From contig NZ_RQVT01000018.1 in NCBI RefSeq assembly GCF_004010055.1, positions 248,001 to 312,000 of the forward strand: DNA of 64,000 bases, written 5' to 3'. This document shows positions 52,356 through 61,800 of the stretch, in pieces (position 1 is the stretch's first letter; each line of letters starts with the position of its first letter). This DNA comes from Psychroflexus aestuariivivens (GTDB lineage: Bacteria; Bacteroidota; Bacteroidia; Flavobacteriales; Flavobacteriaceae). Below the pieces are notes generated by a model. That model searched no databases. It was not told the DNA's origin and worked only from the letters and a program-made list of their open reading frames with translations. The translations under genes and the position numbers were made by a program.

Positions 52356-52363
52356 TATATTTG
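52356..52363 (+). promoter_or_regulatory. Promoter of dgkA (-33 TTG, -7 TATATTTG)
   Basis: TATATTTG at 52356-52363, with TTG at 52332-52334 (21 bases before), a good match to both Bacteroidota elements. It is 25 bases upstream of the ATG at 52389. The TTG sits in the preceding terminator's T-run. Confidence 0.6.
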
Positions 52364-52388
52364 TCTTTTGGAAATAGAATCTGAATCC

Positions 52389-52754
52389 ATGCGAAGAACC
52401 ATTTTTAAAGAACGACTCAAATCATTGGTTTATGCCTATCGTGGTATTTTGAGTTTGATAAAAACAGAGGATAGTATCAAATTTCAATTTGTCATCGCTT
52501 TGTTAACTATTGGTGCTGGGTTTTATTTCGATATTACCAAAACAGAATGGTTGATGCAAATTTTAGTGATTGGATTTGTATTTGGATTGGAAGCTGTAAA
52601 CACTGCTATAGAAGAAATTTCTGATTTTGTACATCCCGAATTTCACGAAAAAATTGGAAAAGTAAAAGATTTAGCTGCAGGCGCCGTTCTTATAGCTGGA
52701 ATAACTGCAGTTGTGATTGCAGCAATAATTTATATTCCATATTTTACAAATTGA
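52389..52754 (+). CDS. Diacylglycerol kinase family protein (undecaprenol kinase type)
   Basis: 121 residues from the ATG at 52389. A TTG at 52368 would lie too close to the promoter. Family features: an N-terminal amphipathic stretch with YAYRGILSLIKTEDSIKFQ, GFVFGLEAVNTAIEEISDFVHPEFHEKIGKVKDLAAGAVLIA with the catalytic Glu and KDLAAGAV segment. Three transmembrane helices. It phosphorylates diacylglycerol or undecaprenol. Confidence 0.85.
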   Translation: MRRTIFKERLKSLVYAYRGILSLIKTEDSIKFQFVIALLTIGAGFYFDITKTEWLMQILVIGFVFGLEAVNTAIEEISDFVHPEFHEKIGKVKDLAAGAVLIAGITAVVIAAIIYIPYFTN

Positions 52755-52775
52755 AAATAATTAGTTAAAGCACAT

Positions 52776-52791
52776 TATATTTGTATTTTTG
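52776..52791 (+). promoter_or_regulatory. Two adjacent -7 promoter elements upstream of ftsK
   Basis: TATATTTG (52776-52783) and TATTTTTG (52784-52791) sit back to back. TTG at 52751-52753 is 22 bases before the first. The ftsK ATG is 20 bases after the second. Two nearby start points are possible. Confidence 0.55.
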
Positions 52792-52811
52792 CGCTTTGCG
52801 ATTGACAAAAC

Positions 52812-55232
52812 ATGGCTAAAAAGAAAAAACCTAGTACCAAAAAACCACCAAAGGCAAAGAAGTCCTTTAAAATTCAGGTTTCCAAAAGAAATAAAATTAT
52901 TTTTGGAAGCTTCCTGATTTTGTTTTCCATAGGTTTAATGATAGCTTTTGTATCGTATTTTTTCAATTGGCAGGCTGATCAAAGCACTTTAGCCGATCCG
53001 CTGAATCGTGATGAAGAAACCAAAAATTGGCTCAATAAATTCGGTGCTTACATCAGTCATCAACTCATTTACAAAGGCTTTGGCATTTCAGCCTTCAGCT
53101 TGCCAGTAATGACTTTTATCACTGGCATTTATTTATTCCTGAATTTGAAAGTTTTTAAACTACGCGCACTTTGGTTTTGGGGACTTTACTTGATGCTTTG
53201 GTTTTCAATGGCATTAGGTTTTTTTGCAAATGCTTATCCACTACTTGGTGGTGTTGTAGGTTTCGAAATGAACGATTTTTTTCAAGAATATATTGGCAAA
53301 CTTGGCGTTGGCTTAATTCTAATATTTACAATTCTAATATATTTGGTTTTAAGATTGAATTTTACTCCTGAAAATATTGTAGAGTATTTCAAAAAACAAA
53401 AATCTGAAATTCAAAAAGAAGCTAAAGATTTTGAAAATCAATCGCAACCTCAGGCAAATTCAAAAACTGAACAAGCCGATGATACAAAGGTAAAATCTGA
53501 CTCTAAAAGTTCAGAGAATGTAGATTCTGACGTTTCATTAGAACACAGTTTCGATGAAAAGGGCAAATCTGATACTGATTCCAAACCAATCAAAGCAGAA
53601 AAAGAAAAAATCCTGATCGAATCCGAAGATGAGGAAGATGTTTCGATGGAAGTTGAAACCGCTGAAGATGAGGAAGAATCTGACCAATTAAGTAAAAAAT
53701 TAGTAGAAGATTTCGGAGAATTTGATCCTACCTTGGAACTTTCAAACTATCAATTTCCAAGTATCGAGTTGCTGACTGATTACAATTCTGGTCGTGGCAT
53801 TACCATTGATCAAAAAGAGCTGGAGCAAAACAAAAATAAAATTGTAGAAACCCTAAAAAACTACAAAATTGAAATTGCCCAAATAAAAGCTACAGTTGGA
53901 CCAACCGTTACTTTATACGAAATTGTTCCAGAAGCAGGCATCAGAATTTCAAAGATTAAGAACCTAGAAGATGACATCGCATTGTCACTTTCAGCTTTAG
54001 GTATTCGAATTATAGCACCAATTCCAGGCAAAGGAACTATCGGAATTGAAGTTCCAAATCAAAACCCGTCCATAGTACCTATGCGTTCTGTAGTGGCTTC
54101 TAATAAATTTCAAAATGCAGAAATGGAATTGCCGATTGCAATGGGAAAAACCATTTCTAACGAAACTTACACTGTAGATTTGGCGAAAATGCCTCACCTG
54201 CTTATGGCAGGAGCAACTGGACAAGGTAAATCTGTCGGCTTGAATGTTATTTTGACTTCACTTTTATATCAAAAACATCCAGCTGAAGTTAAATTTATAC
54301 TTGTCGATCCTAAAAAAGTTGAATTAACTTTATTCAATAAAATTGAAAGACATTATTTAGCAAAATTACCTGACACTGAAGAAGCCATTATCACAGATAA
54401 TAATAAAGTGATTAACACTTTAAATTCACTTTGTATAGAAATGGATCAACGTTATGATTTGCTAAAAGATGCGATGGTTCGAAATATAAAGGAATACAAT
54501 GTAAAATTCAAAGCTCGAAAACTAAATCCTGAAAACGGTCATAAATTTTTACCATATATAGTTTTGGTAGTCGACGAATTTGCAGATTTGATTATGACAG
54601 CTGGTAAAGAGGTTGAAACACCAATTGCCAGATTGGCACAGTTAGCCAGAGCCATCGGAATTCATTTAATTATAGCGACACAAAGACCATCTGTAAATGT
54701 AATAACTGGTATGATAAAAGCGAACTTTCCAGCACGAATTGCATTTAGAGTAACTTCTAAAATTGATTCCAGAACGATTTTAGATGCTGGTGGCGCAGAC
54801 CAATTGATTGGTCGTGGTGATATGTTATTTACTCAAGGTAATGATTTAATTAGATTGCAATGTGCATTCGTTGACACTCCAGAAGTAGAAAGAATCACAG
54901 AATTCATCGGTTCTCAAAAAGCCTATCCTGATGCACATTTGTTACCTGAGTATGAAGGCGAGGACTCTGGCACAAGTGTTGATAATGATATCGCAGAACG
55001 CGATAAACTCTTTAAAGACGCTGCTGAAGTAATTGTCACCGCACAACAAGGTTCAGCATCATTATTACAAAGAAAATTGAAATTAGGATACAATAGAGCT
55101 GGACGAATTATAGATCAATTAGAAGCTGCAGGAATCGTTGGTCAGTTTGAAGGCAGTAAAGCCAGACAAGTTAACGTGCCAGATCTTATCGCTTTAGAAG
55201 AACTTTTAAAAAACGAACAAAACAACACATAA
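52812..55232 (+). CDS. ftsK: DNA translocase FtsK
   Basis: 806 residues. An N-terminal membrane domain with about four helices (residues ~30-190), an acidic linker, the alpha-beta motor with Walker A GATGQGKS at ~467-474 and Walker B IVLVVDEFADL near 587, and the gamma DNA-reading domain at the C-terminus (QRKLKLGYNRAGRIIDQLEAAGI near 760). It moves the chromosome dimers at division and aligns dif sites. It heads an operon-like run with the LolA-like, LptF/G and ribBA genes. Confidence 0.95.
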   Translation: MAKKKKPSTKKPPKAKKSFKIQVSKRNKIIFGSFLILFSIGLMIAFVSYFFNWQADQSTLADPLNRDEETKNWLNKFGAYISHQLIYKGFGISAFSLPVMTFITGIYLFLNLKVFKLRALWFWGLYLMLWFSMALGFFANAYPLLGGVVGFEMNDFFQEYIGKLGVGLILIFTILIYLVLRLNFTPENIVEYFKKQKSEIQKEAKDFENQSQPQANSKTEQADDTKVKSDSKSSENVDSDVSLEHSFDEKGKSDTDSKPIKAEKEKILIESEDEEDVSMEVETAEDEEESDQLSKKLVEDFGEFDPTLELSNYQFPSIELLTDYNSGRGITIDQKELEQNKNKIVETLKNYKIEIAQIKATVGPTVTLYEIVPEAGIRISKIKNLEDDIALSLSALGIRIIAPIPGKGTIGIEVPNQNPSIVPMRSVVASNKFQNAEMELPIAMGKTISNETYTVDLAKMPHLLMAGATGQGKSVGLNVILTSLLYQKHPAEVKFILVDPKKVELTLFNKIERHYLAKLPDTEEAIITDNNKVINTLNSLCIEMDQRYDLLKDAMVRNIKEYNVKFKARKLNPENGHKFLPYIVLVVDEFADLIMTAGKEVETPIARLAQLARAIGIHLIIATQRPSVNVITGMIKANFPARIAFRVTSKIDSRTILDAGGADQLIGRGDMLFTQGNDLIRLQCAFVDTPEVERITEFIGSQKAYPDAHLLPEYEGEDSGTSVDNDIAERDKLFKDAAEVIVTAQQGSASLLQRKLKLGYNRAGRIIDQLEAAGIVGQFEGSKARQVNVPDLIALEELLKNEQNNT

Positions 55233-55241
55233 ATTTTAGAT

Positions 55242-55889
55242 ATGAAAACAACAAATCTTTTTTTCAGCATAATACTATTTATTGGTTTCAATTCTTTTGC
55301 TCAAAACGAGCCAAAAGCCGAACAACTTGTAAAAGAGGTTTTGGAGAAAGTAAACGCTTATGACAATATGGTCATAGATTTTACTTATACTTTAGAAAAT
55401 CAAGAGCAAAATATGAAACAAGAAACTCGCGGAGATGTGAGTATTCAGGGAGATAAATATGTACTGAACTTAATGGGAACGAAGCAAATTTTCGATGGTA
55501 ATAAAATTTATACCATCGTTCCTGCAGATGAAGAAGTTACCATTTCCAATTTTGACGCTAATGATTCTGAACAAATTACGCCATCCAAAATGTTAACCTT
55601 TTTTGAAGACGGTTACATTTATAAAATGGATATTTTACAAGATGTAAAAGGTAGAAAAATTCAATATGTTGAATTAATTGCTATGGATTCTGATAGCGAA
55701 ATGAAGCAAATCTTACTAGGAATAGACAAGCATACCAAACATGTTTACAATCTTATTCAAGTTCAGCCAAGTGGAACGAAGGTTGAATTCAGAGTGACTA
55801 AATTTCAAAAAAACATGCCATTATCAAGCAAACATTTTGAATTTGATCGTTCTAAATACGCAGATTATTATATTAATGAGTTAGATTAA
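55242..55889 (+). CDS. LolA-like outer membrane lipoprotein carrier
   Basis: 215 residues with a signal peptide (MKTTNLFFSIILFIGFNSFAQ). The LolA fold pattern is AEQLVKEVLEKVNAYDNMVIDFTYTLENQEQNMKQETRGDV, then KYVLNLMGTKQIFDGNKIYTIVP. LolA carries lipoproteins from the inner to the outer membrane. Ten bases after ftsK, eleven before the LptF/LptG permease. Confidence 0.85.
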   Translation: MKTTNLFFSIILFIGFNSFAQNEPKAEQLVKEVLEKVNAYDNMVIDFTYTLENQEQNMKQETRGDVSIQGDKYVLNLMGTKQIFDGNKIYTIVPADEEVTISNFDANDSEQITPSKMLTFFEDGYIYKMDILQDVKGRKIQYVELIAMDSDSEMKQILLGIDKHTKHVYNLIQVQPSGTKVEFRVTKFQKNMPLSSKHFEFDRSKYADYYINELD

Positions 55890-55899
55890 ATTTTCAACA

Positions 55900-57447
55900 T
55901 TGAAAATACTTGACCGTTACATTTTAACCTCTTTTTTAAAAACATTTTTATCGGTGTTTACCGTTCTGATGATGATTTTTATTCTTCAGTCAGTATGGCG
56001 ATTTATAGATGAATTTGCAGGCAAAGACATTGATTTAGAAATTATTTCTAAATTCTTGCTTTTCTTATTACCCAACTTAATTCCGATGGTTTTGCCACTA
56101 ACAATTTTAGTGACCTCCATCATGACTTTTGGTAGTTTTGCAGAACAATATGAATTTGCAGCAATGAAATCTGCTGGCATTTCGCTTCAGCGAGCTATGC
56201 GAAGTTTGATTGTTTTCATTTTAGTTTTAAGTGCCGTTACTTATTATTTTTCAAATACAGTGATTCCTTATGCTGAAGGAAAAGTCATCAATATGCGTAA
56301 AAATATTGCGCAGGTAAAACCTTCCATGGCTATTGTTGAAGGCGCTTTCAACGATATTGGAAGTATCAATATAAAAGTAGAGGATAAGAGTGGCGAAAAC
56401 GGAAAAAATTTAGACAACGTTATTATTCATAAGAAATCTCAAAATCGCTCTGGAAACTACACAGTTATTAAAGCAGACCGAGGAGAACTTCAATCTTCTT
56501 TAACTTCAAATGTTTTGTCACTTGTTCTTTTTGATGGTAATTATTACGATGAAATTCAACCACAATCGATGGAGGCAAGGCGCAACATTCCATTTGCCAA
56601 AAGTTCTTTTGACAAATATGTACTCAATATCGATTTGTCTGATATGAATGATGTTGATTTGGAAGATGAAAGTCTGAAACATCCTTACAAAATGCTTAAC
56701 ACAAGTGAATTGAGAATTCAATTAGATTCTTTTTCAAGAGATTATATGAAAAGTCGGGAACGCTATTATACAATTGTTTCTCAAAGAAATGGTTTAAGGC
56801 GAACTTTGAATTCAACAGATGCAGATTCTGAAGTTAGAGATAAGCGAAAAATTCCAAATAAGATAAATTCTAATTTAAAAGAAGAATCAGAAGATTTAAC
56901 AGAAATAGATAGCACAAATTCAAAAGAGTTAGCTTACAATTCTGCATCACTAGATAGCTTATTTTGGGAATTCCCTACACGACAACGATCTCAAATTTTT
57001 AGTGTTGGCATCAATTCTATCAATAGTATTATGCCACAAATCAGTTCAAAGTGGAATCAATTTAAGCAGAAAAGGATGTTGCTCAATAAAATTGAAATGT
57101 CTTTACATAGTAAATATGCCTTGCCATTTGCCTGTGTAATTTTATTTTTTATTGGAGCACCACTGGGCGCAATTATACGAAAAGGCGGTCTTGGCTTGCC
57201 GATGGTCGTTGCTATTTTATTGTTTTTAACTTATCATTTTATAGGATTATTCGCATCTAACAGTGCTGAAGGCGGAAGCTTATCTCCATTTTTAGGTTCT
57301 TGGTTATCAACGTTAATTTTATTTCCGCTTAGCGTTTATCTAACTTATAGAGCTACAACAGACCAAGGATTTGTAAATTTAGACGTGATTAGTGTACCGA
57401 TTAGAAACTTATTTAGAAAAATAGGATTAAGAAAACCTGATAAATAA
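55900..57447 (+). CDS. LptF/LptG-family LPS export permease (YjgP/YjgQ)
   Basis: 515 residues from TTG at 55900. Three N-terminal transmembrane helices (about residues 5-120), a periplasmic beta-domain, an unusually long Lys/Ser/Asp-rich segment around 270-350, and three C-terminal helices. MKILDRYILTSFLKTFLSVFTVLMMIFILQ is the YjgP/YjgQ start. It forms the Lpt transmembrane part that moves LPS to the outer membrane. Only one copy is seen here. Confidence 0.9.
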   Translation: MKILDRYILTSFLKTFLSVFTVLMMIFILQSVWRFIDEFAGKDIDLEIISKFLLFLLPNLIPMVLPLTILVTSIMTFGSFAEQYEFAAMKSAGISLQRAMRSLIVFILVLSAVTYYFSNTVIPYAEGKVINMRKNIAQVKPSMAIVEGAFNDIGSINIKVEDKSGENGKNLDNVIIHKKSQNRSGNYTVIKADRGELQSSLTSNVLSLVLFDGNYYDEIQPQSMEARRNIPFAKSSFDKYVLNIDLSDMNDVDLEDESLKHPYKMLNTSELRIQLDSFSRDYMKSRERYYTIVSQRNGLRRTLNSTDADSEVRDKRKIPNKINSNLKEESEDLTEIDSTNSKELAYNSASLDSLFWEFPTRQRSQIFSVGINSINSIMPQISSKWNQFKQKRMLLNKIEMSLHSKYALPFACVILFFIGAPLGAIIRKGGLGLPMVVAILLFLTYHFIGLFASNSAEGGSLSPFLGSWLSTLILFPLSVYLTYRATTDQGFVNLDVISVPIRNLFRKIGLRKPDK

Positions 57448-57472
57448 AAGGTTTTCAATAGAAAAATTAGAT

Positions 57473-58606
57473 ATGGAAAAAGAAAATATAAAGTTAGATT
57501 CAATACAAGAAGCCATAGACGATATTAGGGCCGGCAAAGTCATTATTGTTGTAGACGATGAAGACCGTGAAAACGAGGGTGATTTTCTTGCTGCTGCTGA
57601 AAAAGTCACACCAGAAATGATCAATTTTATGGCAAAATACGGTCGCGGTTTGATTTGTTCTCCTTTGACAGAAAGTCGCTGTAAGAAACTGAATTTAACC
57701 ACAATGGTTGGCAATAACACAGACCCAATGGAAACTGCATTTACAGTTTCTGTAGATTTACGTGGTCAAGGCGTTACTACAGGAATTTCAGCTTCAGATC
57801 GGTCCAAAACAATACAAGCACTTTGTGATGAAGACACAAAATCATTTGATCTGAATCGACCTGGACATGTTTTTCCGTTAATAGCAAAAGAAGGCGGAGT
57901 TTTACGCCGTACAGGACATACCGAAGCCTCTATAGATTTTGCAAGATTAGCAGGATTAAAACCAGCTGGTGTTATTTGTGAAATTATGAATGAGGATGGT
58001 AGCATGGCGCGTTTACCAGAATTGGTTGAGGTTGCCAAAGCGCACGATATGAAACTTGTTTCTATTGAAGATTTAGTAGCTTACAGAATGGAGCATGATT
58101 CTCTTATAAGTAAAAAAGAGGACTTTGAAATTAATACTAGATTTGGAGATTTTAGACTTCGTGCATATTATCAAACTACAAACGATCACGTTCATATTGC
58201 GCTTACAAAAGGAACTTGGAAAACCGATGAACCAGTTTTGGTAAGAGTGAATTCTACATTAGTTAATAATGATATTTTGGGAACTTTGACTAACAATGCT
58301 GACCAAAAACTAGATGATATGTTCAAACAATTGAATTCGGATGGCAAAGGCGCTATTGTATTCATCAATCAAGACCCGCAAGGTTTAAACTTATTGTCAA
58401 GATTAAAATTACTGAAAGAAAATCAGAAAAAGGGCGTCATGAAAGCACCTAACGTTGTCATGGACGAAAAAGATTTTGGAATAGGAGCGCAAATTTTACA
58501 CGATTTGGGCGTTCACAAAATAAAACTTATGTCTAACACTAAACAGAAAAAGCGTGTTGGAATGATTGGTTATGGATTAGAAATTATAGAATATGTGAAT
58601 TATTGA
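57473..58606 (+). CDS. ribB: RibBA-like protein: DHBP synthase with degenerate GTP cyclohydrolase II domain
   Basis: 377 residues. The N-terminal 3,4-dihydroxy-2-butanone 4-phosphate synthase is complete: DDEDRENEGDFLAAAE at ~23-38, GRGLICSPL, TTGISASDRSKT, RPGHVFPLIAKEGGVLRRTGHTEA. The C-terminal half has the cyclohydrolase II fold, but the zinc-binding Cys triad region (normally in SLRCDCG-type sequence) reads NSTLVNNDILGTLTNNAD at ~260-277 with no Cys, and the EGRGIGL loop reads DPQGLNL. So I infer that only DHBP synthase is active. It supplies the butanone for the ribH enzyme of this window. A terminator follows. Confidence 0.9.
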   Translation: MEKENIKLDSIQEAIDDIRAGKVIIVVDDEDRENEGDFLAAAEKVTPEMINFMAKYGRGLICSPLTESRCKKLNLTTMVGNNTDPMETAFTVSVDLRGQGVTTGISASDRSKTIQALCDEDTKSFDLNRPGHVFPLIAKEGGVLRRTGHTEASIDFARLAGLKPAGVICEIMNEDGSMARLPELVEVAKAHDMKLVSIEDLVAYRMEHDSLISKKEDFEINTRFGDFRLRAYYQTTNDHVHIALTKGTWKTDEPVLVRVNSTLVNNDILGTLTNNADQKLDDMFKQLNSDGKGAIVFINQDPQGLNLLSRLKLLKENQKKGVMKAPNVVMDEKDFGIGAQILHDLGVHKIKLMSNTKQKKRVGMIGYGLEIIEYVNY

Positions 58607-58632
58607 TTTCTAAATTCATTTAATTTTTTAAG

Positions 58633-58668
58633 AAGAGGTTTTGGTCTATTGATTTAAACCTCTTTTTT
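58633..58668 (+). terminator. Intrinsic terminator after ribBA
   Basis: Perfect 9-bp stem AAGAGGTTT (58633-58641) with AAACCTCTT (58656-58664), followed by a T-run. The same arms occur in the terminator at 39897. Confidence 0.85.
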
Positions 58669-58840
58669 GTGTTTAAATGTTAATTAACAATTCTTTTTTT
58701 ATAAATTTTCAGACTTTTCTTAGTGTTTATTTACAGATTGAATCAGCTTTAAGCGGTTTAAAATTAATCTAAAGTTAACTATTCTGATTAAATTAGTTTT
58801 TTCCTCATAAAAAAATCTAAAATTTTAGATATTCTTTTTC

Positions 58841-58848
58841 TATATTTG
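58841..58848 (+). promoter_or_regulatory. -7 promoter element of the giant surface protein gene
   Basis: TATATTTG, 19 bases upstream of the ATG at 58868. No obvious -33 TTG. The 260-base gap before the gene otherwise holds the ribBA terminator and AT-rich sequence. Confidence 0.55.
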
Positions 58849-58867
58849 AAGAAATAAACACAAAATT

Positions 58868-61800
58868 ATGAATCAAAAATACACGCCAAACAATTTACTC
58901 CTTTTATTTGTTTTTATCTTTTTTTCATTCTCTTCTTTTGGGTTTGAGAATGATAAGACTAAGATGTTCACAACTAATTATTTTGAAGTTTTGGACGATA
59001 ATGTACCAATTATCACTGGTTATTTAGACTCAACATGTGATTCAGAATTAGGGCGAACTTTGGAAATATATGTTAAAGGAACTGTTGATTTCACAAATTG
59101 GGAACTTCAAATTCAAGAAAATGGAAATGGTTTCAATACAAATATTGGGTTAGATGCTTTTGGAACGGTAACTGATGCTTTTCTTTACGTGACAAATGAT
59201 GCTTTAACTTTGGATAATGAATTTGGAATCGATTCAAATTTTATCGAAACAACCTTGGCAGCCAATGGCAACGATGCATTTCAAATTGTAGATAATAATG
59301 ATAATGTTGTAGACCGGTATGGTCTAGAAAATGTAAATGGCAGTGGTCAAAATTGGCAGTATCAAAATTCATATTTCTATAGAGCAAATGGGGCAGAAGC
59401 CAATTCTGGAAATTTCGATACATTCAATTGGTTGATCGGAAATGTGAATTCGCTAAATAATGAAGGCTTGTGTAATGGTTCAGATCCATTTTCAGATATT
59501 GTACCTTTTGGTACTTATCAATTAGATTTTACAGCAACTGTACAAATTATTCATAATTCAGCAGATCCAAACGCAGAATTTGTAGATGTTTATCTCAATG
59601 GTGAGATTTTTGTTCAAAATGTAGAATATAGAACAGCAACGTCGTTTTTGACTTTCCCAGCGGAAACACCTATAAATATTGATATTGCCCCGCAAAATAG
59701 CACTGATGTTTCTGAAAGCATTTTGAATTTCAACACAACTTTAACCTCACAAGAAAAATATATTTTGGTAGCAGATGGTGTTCTTAATCCATCTCAATTT
59801 GATACTAGTGTAAACTCACCTATAGATTTAAGTTTAGAGGTTTTTCCTGGAGCTAGAGAAGAAGCTTTGGCAATAGCAGGTAATACAGATATATTATTTC
59901 ATAATGGAACAACAGATGTAGAAAGTTTGGATTTTGATGAGGTTTCGATTCCAGTCGGGACTTTAGTAGGGAATTCGTCCTATACCGATTTTTCAAGTTA
60001 CATTCAACTTGCAACATCTAATTATGTCATACAGCCTAAAGTATCTGATGATGGTGTAGAATTAGAAACGTACGATTTAAGTCTGTCAGATTTAAATCTT
60101 CAAAATAAAGCAGTAACATTATTAACTAGTGGCTTTTTTGATCCTGAAAACAATCAGGATGCAGAAGGTTTTGGATTATGGTTAGTCACTCCAGACGGTG
60201 GCGACTTCATAGAACTTCCTTTTGAAGGTGAATGTGTAGTTTTCGATGCGCCATATTCTGAAAATTTTGAAGATGAAAATTGGATTGCTGGATCAGGCTT
60301 TCAAAATGAAAATGATCAAATAAGTGAATGTTGGTCTAGAACACCTGGGAATGACAATTCATTTGCTTGGTTAGTTGCAGAATTTGAAACCGTTTCTGGA
60401 AATACCGGACCATCGACTGGTTTTGATGGAGACACTTACATCTATGCTGAGTCTTCAGACGGCAATTCTGGTGATCAGGCATTTATTGAACTTCCAGTCA
60501 CAGATTTAGGAGATTTAGATGTTGCAGCTATTGAATTTTATTACCATATGTTCGGTAACGCTATCGGAACATTAAGTTTGGAAGTTAAAAATTTTGAAAA
60601 TAATAATTGGACTCAAGTCTTTAGTATATCTGGTCAACAACAATTGTCCTCCGAAGCAGATTGGACTCGTCAAGAAGTAGATTTATCAAGTTTTAGTAAT
60701 CAAACCGTAGATATTAGGTTTGTAGCAACCAGAACTTCTGGTTTTGCAGGAGATATTGCAATAGACAAAGTTAGTGTGTTAGAGGCAACAACTTGCTTAG
60801 TTCCTACTAATATAAATATAAGCAATATATCTGACGTTTCAGCCCAACTTAACTGGAACGGTCAAGATAGCGCAATTGATGGGTACAACTGGTATTTGTT
60901 TGCAGAGAATGACGATCCGGAAAACGATACTCCAATTCAGACTGGTTCTGTAGGTTCAGGACAAACTTCAGCAGATGTTTCTGCACTTCAACCAAACACT
61001 ACTTACGATATTTATTTAGAAGCAGATTGCGGAAATGGAGATTTGAGTAATTTTTCTGCTCCTGCTACATTTACAACTGCAAGTTGCCCAATTGCTGATC
61101 AATGTGCTTATACTTTTGAATTGACAGATGATTTTGGTGATGGTTGGAATGGTAATATTATTAGTATTATTCAAGATGGGGTAGTTATTGATCTGGTTGG
61201 AGAAAATTTCACAGACGGTTCTGCTCAAACAGAAATTATAAATATATGTAATGGTGCAGATATTGAGGTGTTTTGGAATGATGGTGGTCAATTTCAAAAT
61301 GAAATTGGCTTTGAAATTTTAAATCCATTCGATGAAGTAATCTATACTTTAGCTCCTGGTGAGGAAAATGATGATACAAGTCTTTTTACTTTCACATCAC
61401 AATGTACTCCGCCAACTTGCCCTGCTGTAACAAATTTTTCAATTTCTAATATTTTAGAGAACTCGGTTGAGTTAAGTTGGGACGCTGTAAATAATGCATC
61501 AGATGGTTATAATTGGTATATTTTTGAAGAAGATGAAGATCCTGAGACGTCAACACCATTTGCAAGTGGAACGGAAGACTTTGGTACAAATCAAGTTGAT
61601 GTCAGTGGTCTTTTGTCTTCAACTGCATACGATGCTTATATAGAAGCTGATTGTGGGAATGGAGATTTAAGTGAATTATCAGACCCTATAAGCTTCAATA
61701 CAAATTGTGCAACTTTTTCAACACCATTCAACGAAAATTTCGATGGAAATAATTGGGTTATTGGATCAGGAGCTCAAAATGAGAATAGTGAAATCGATCT

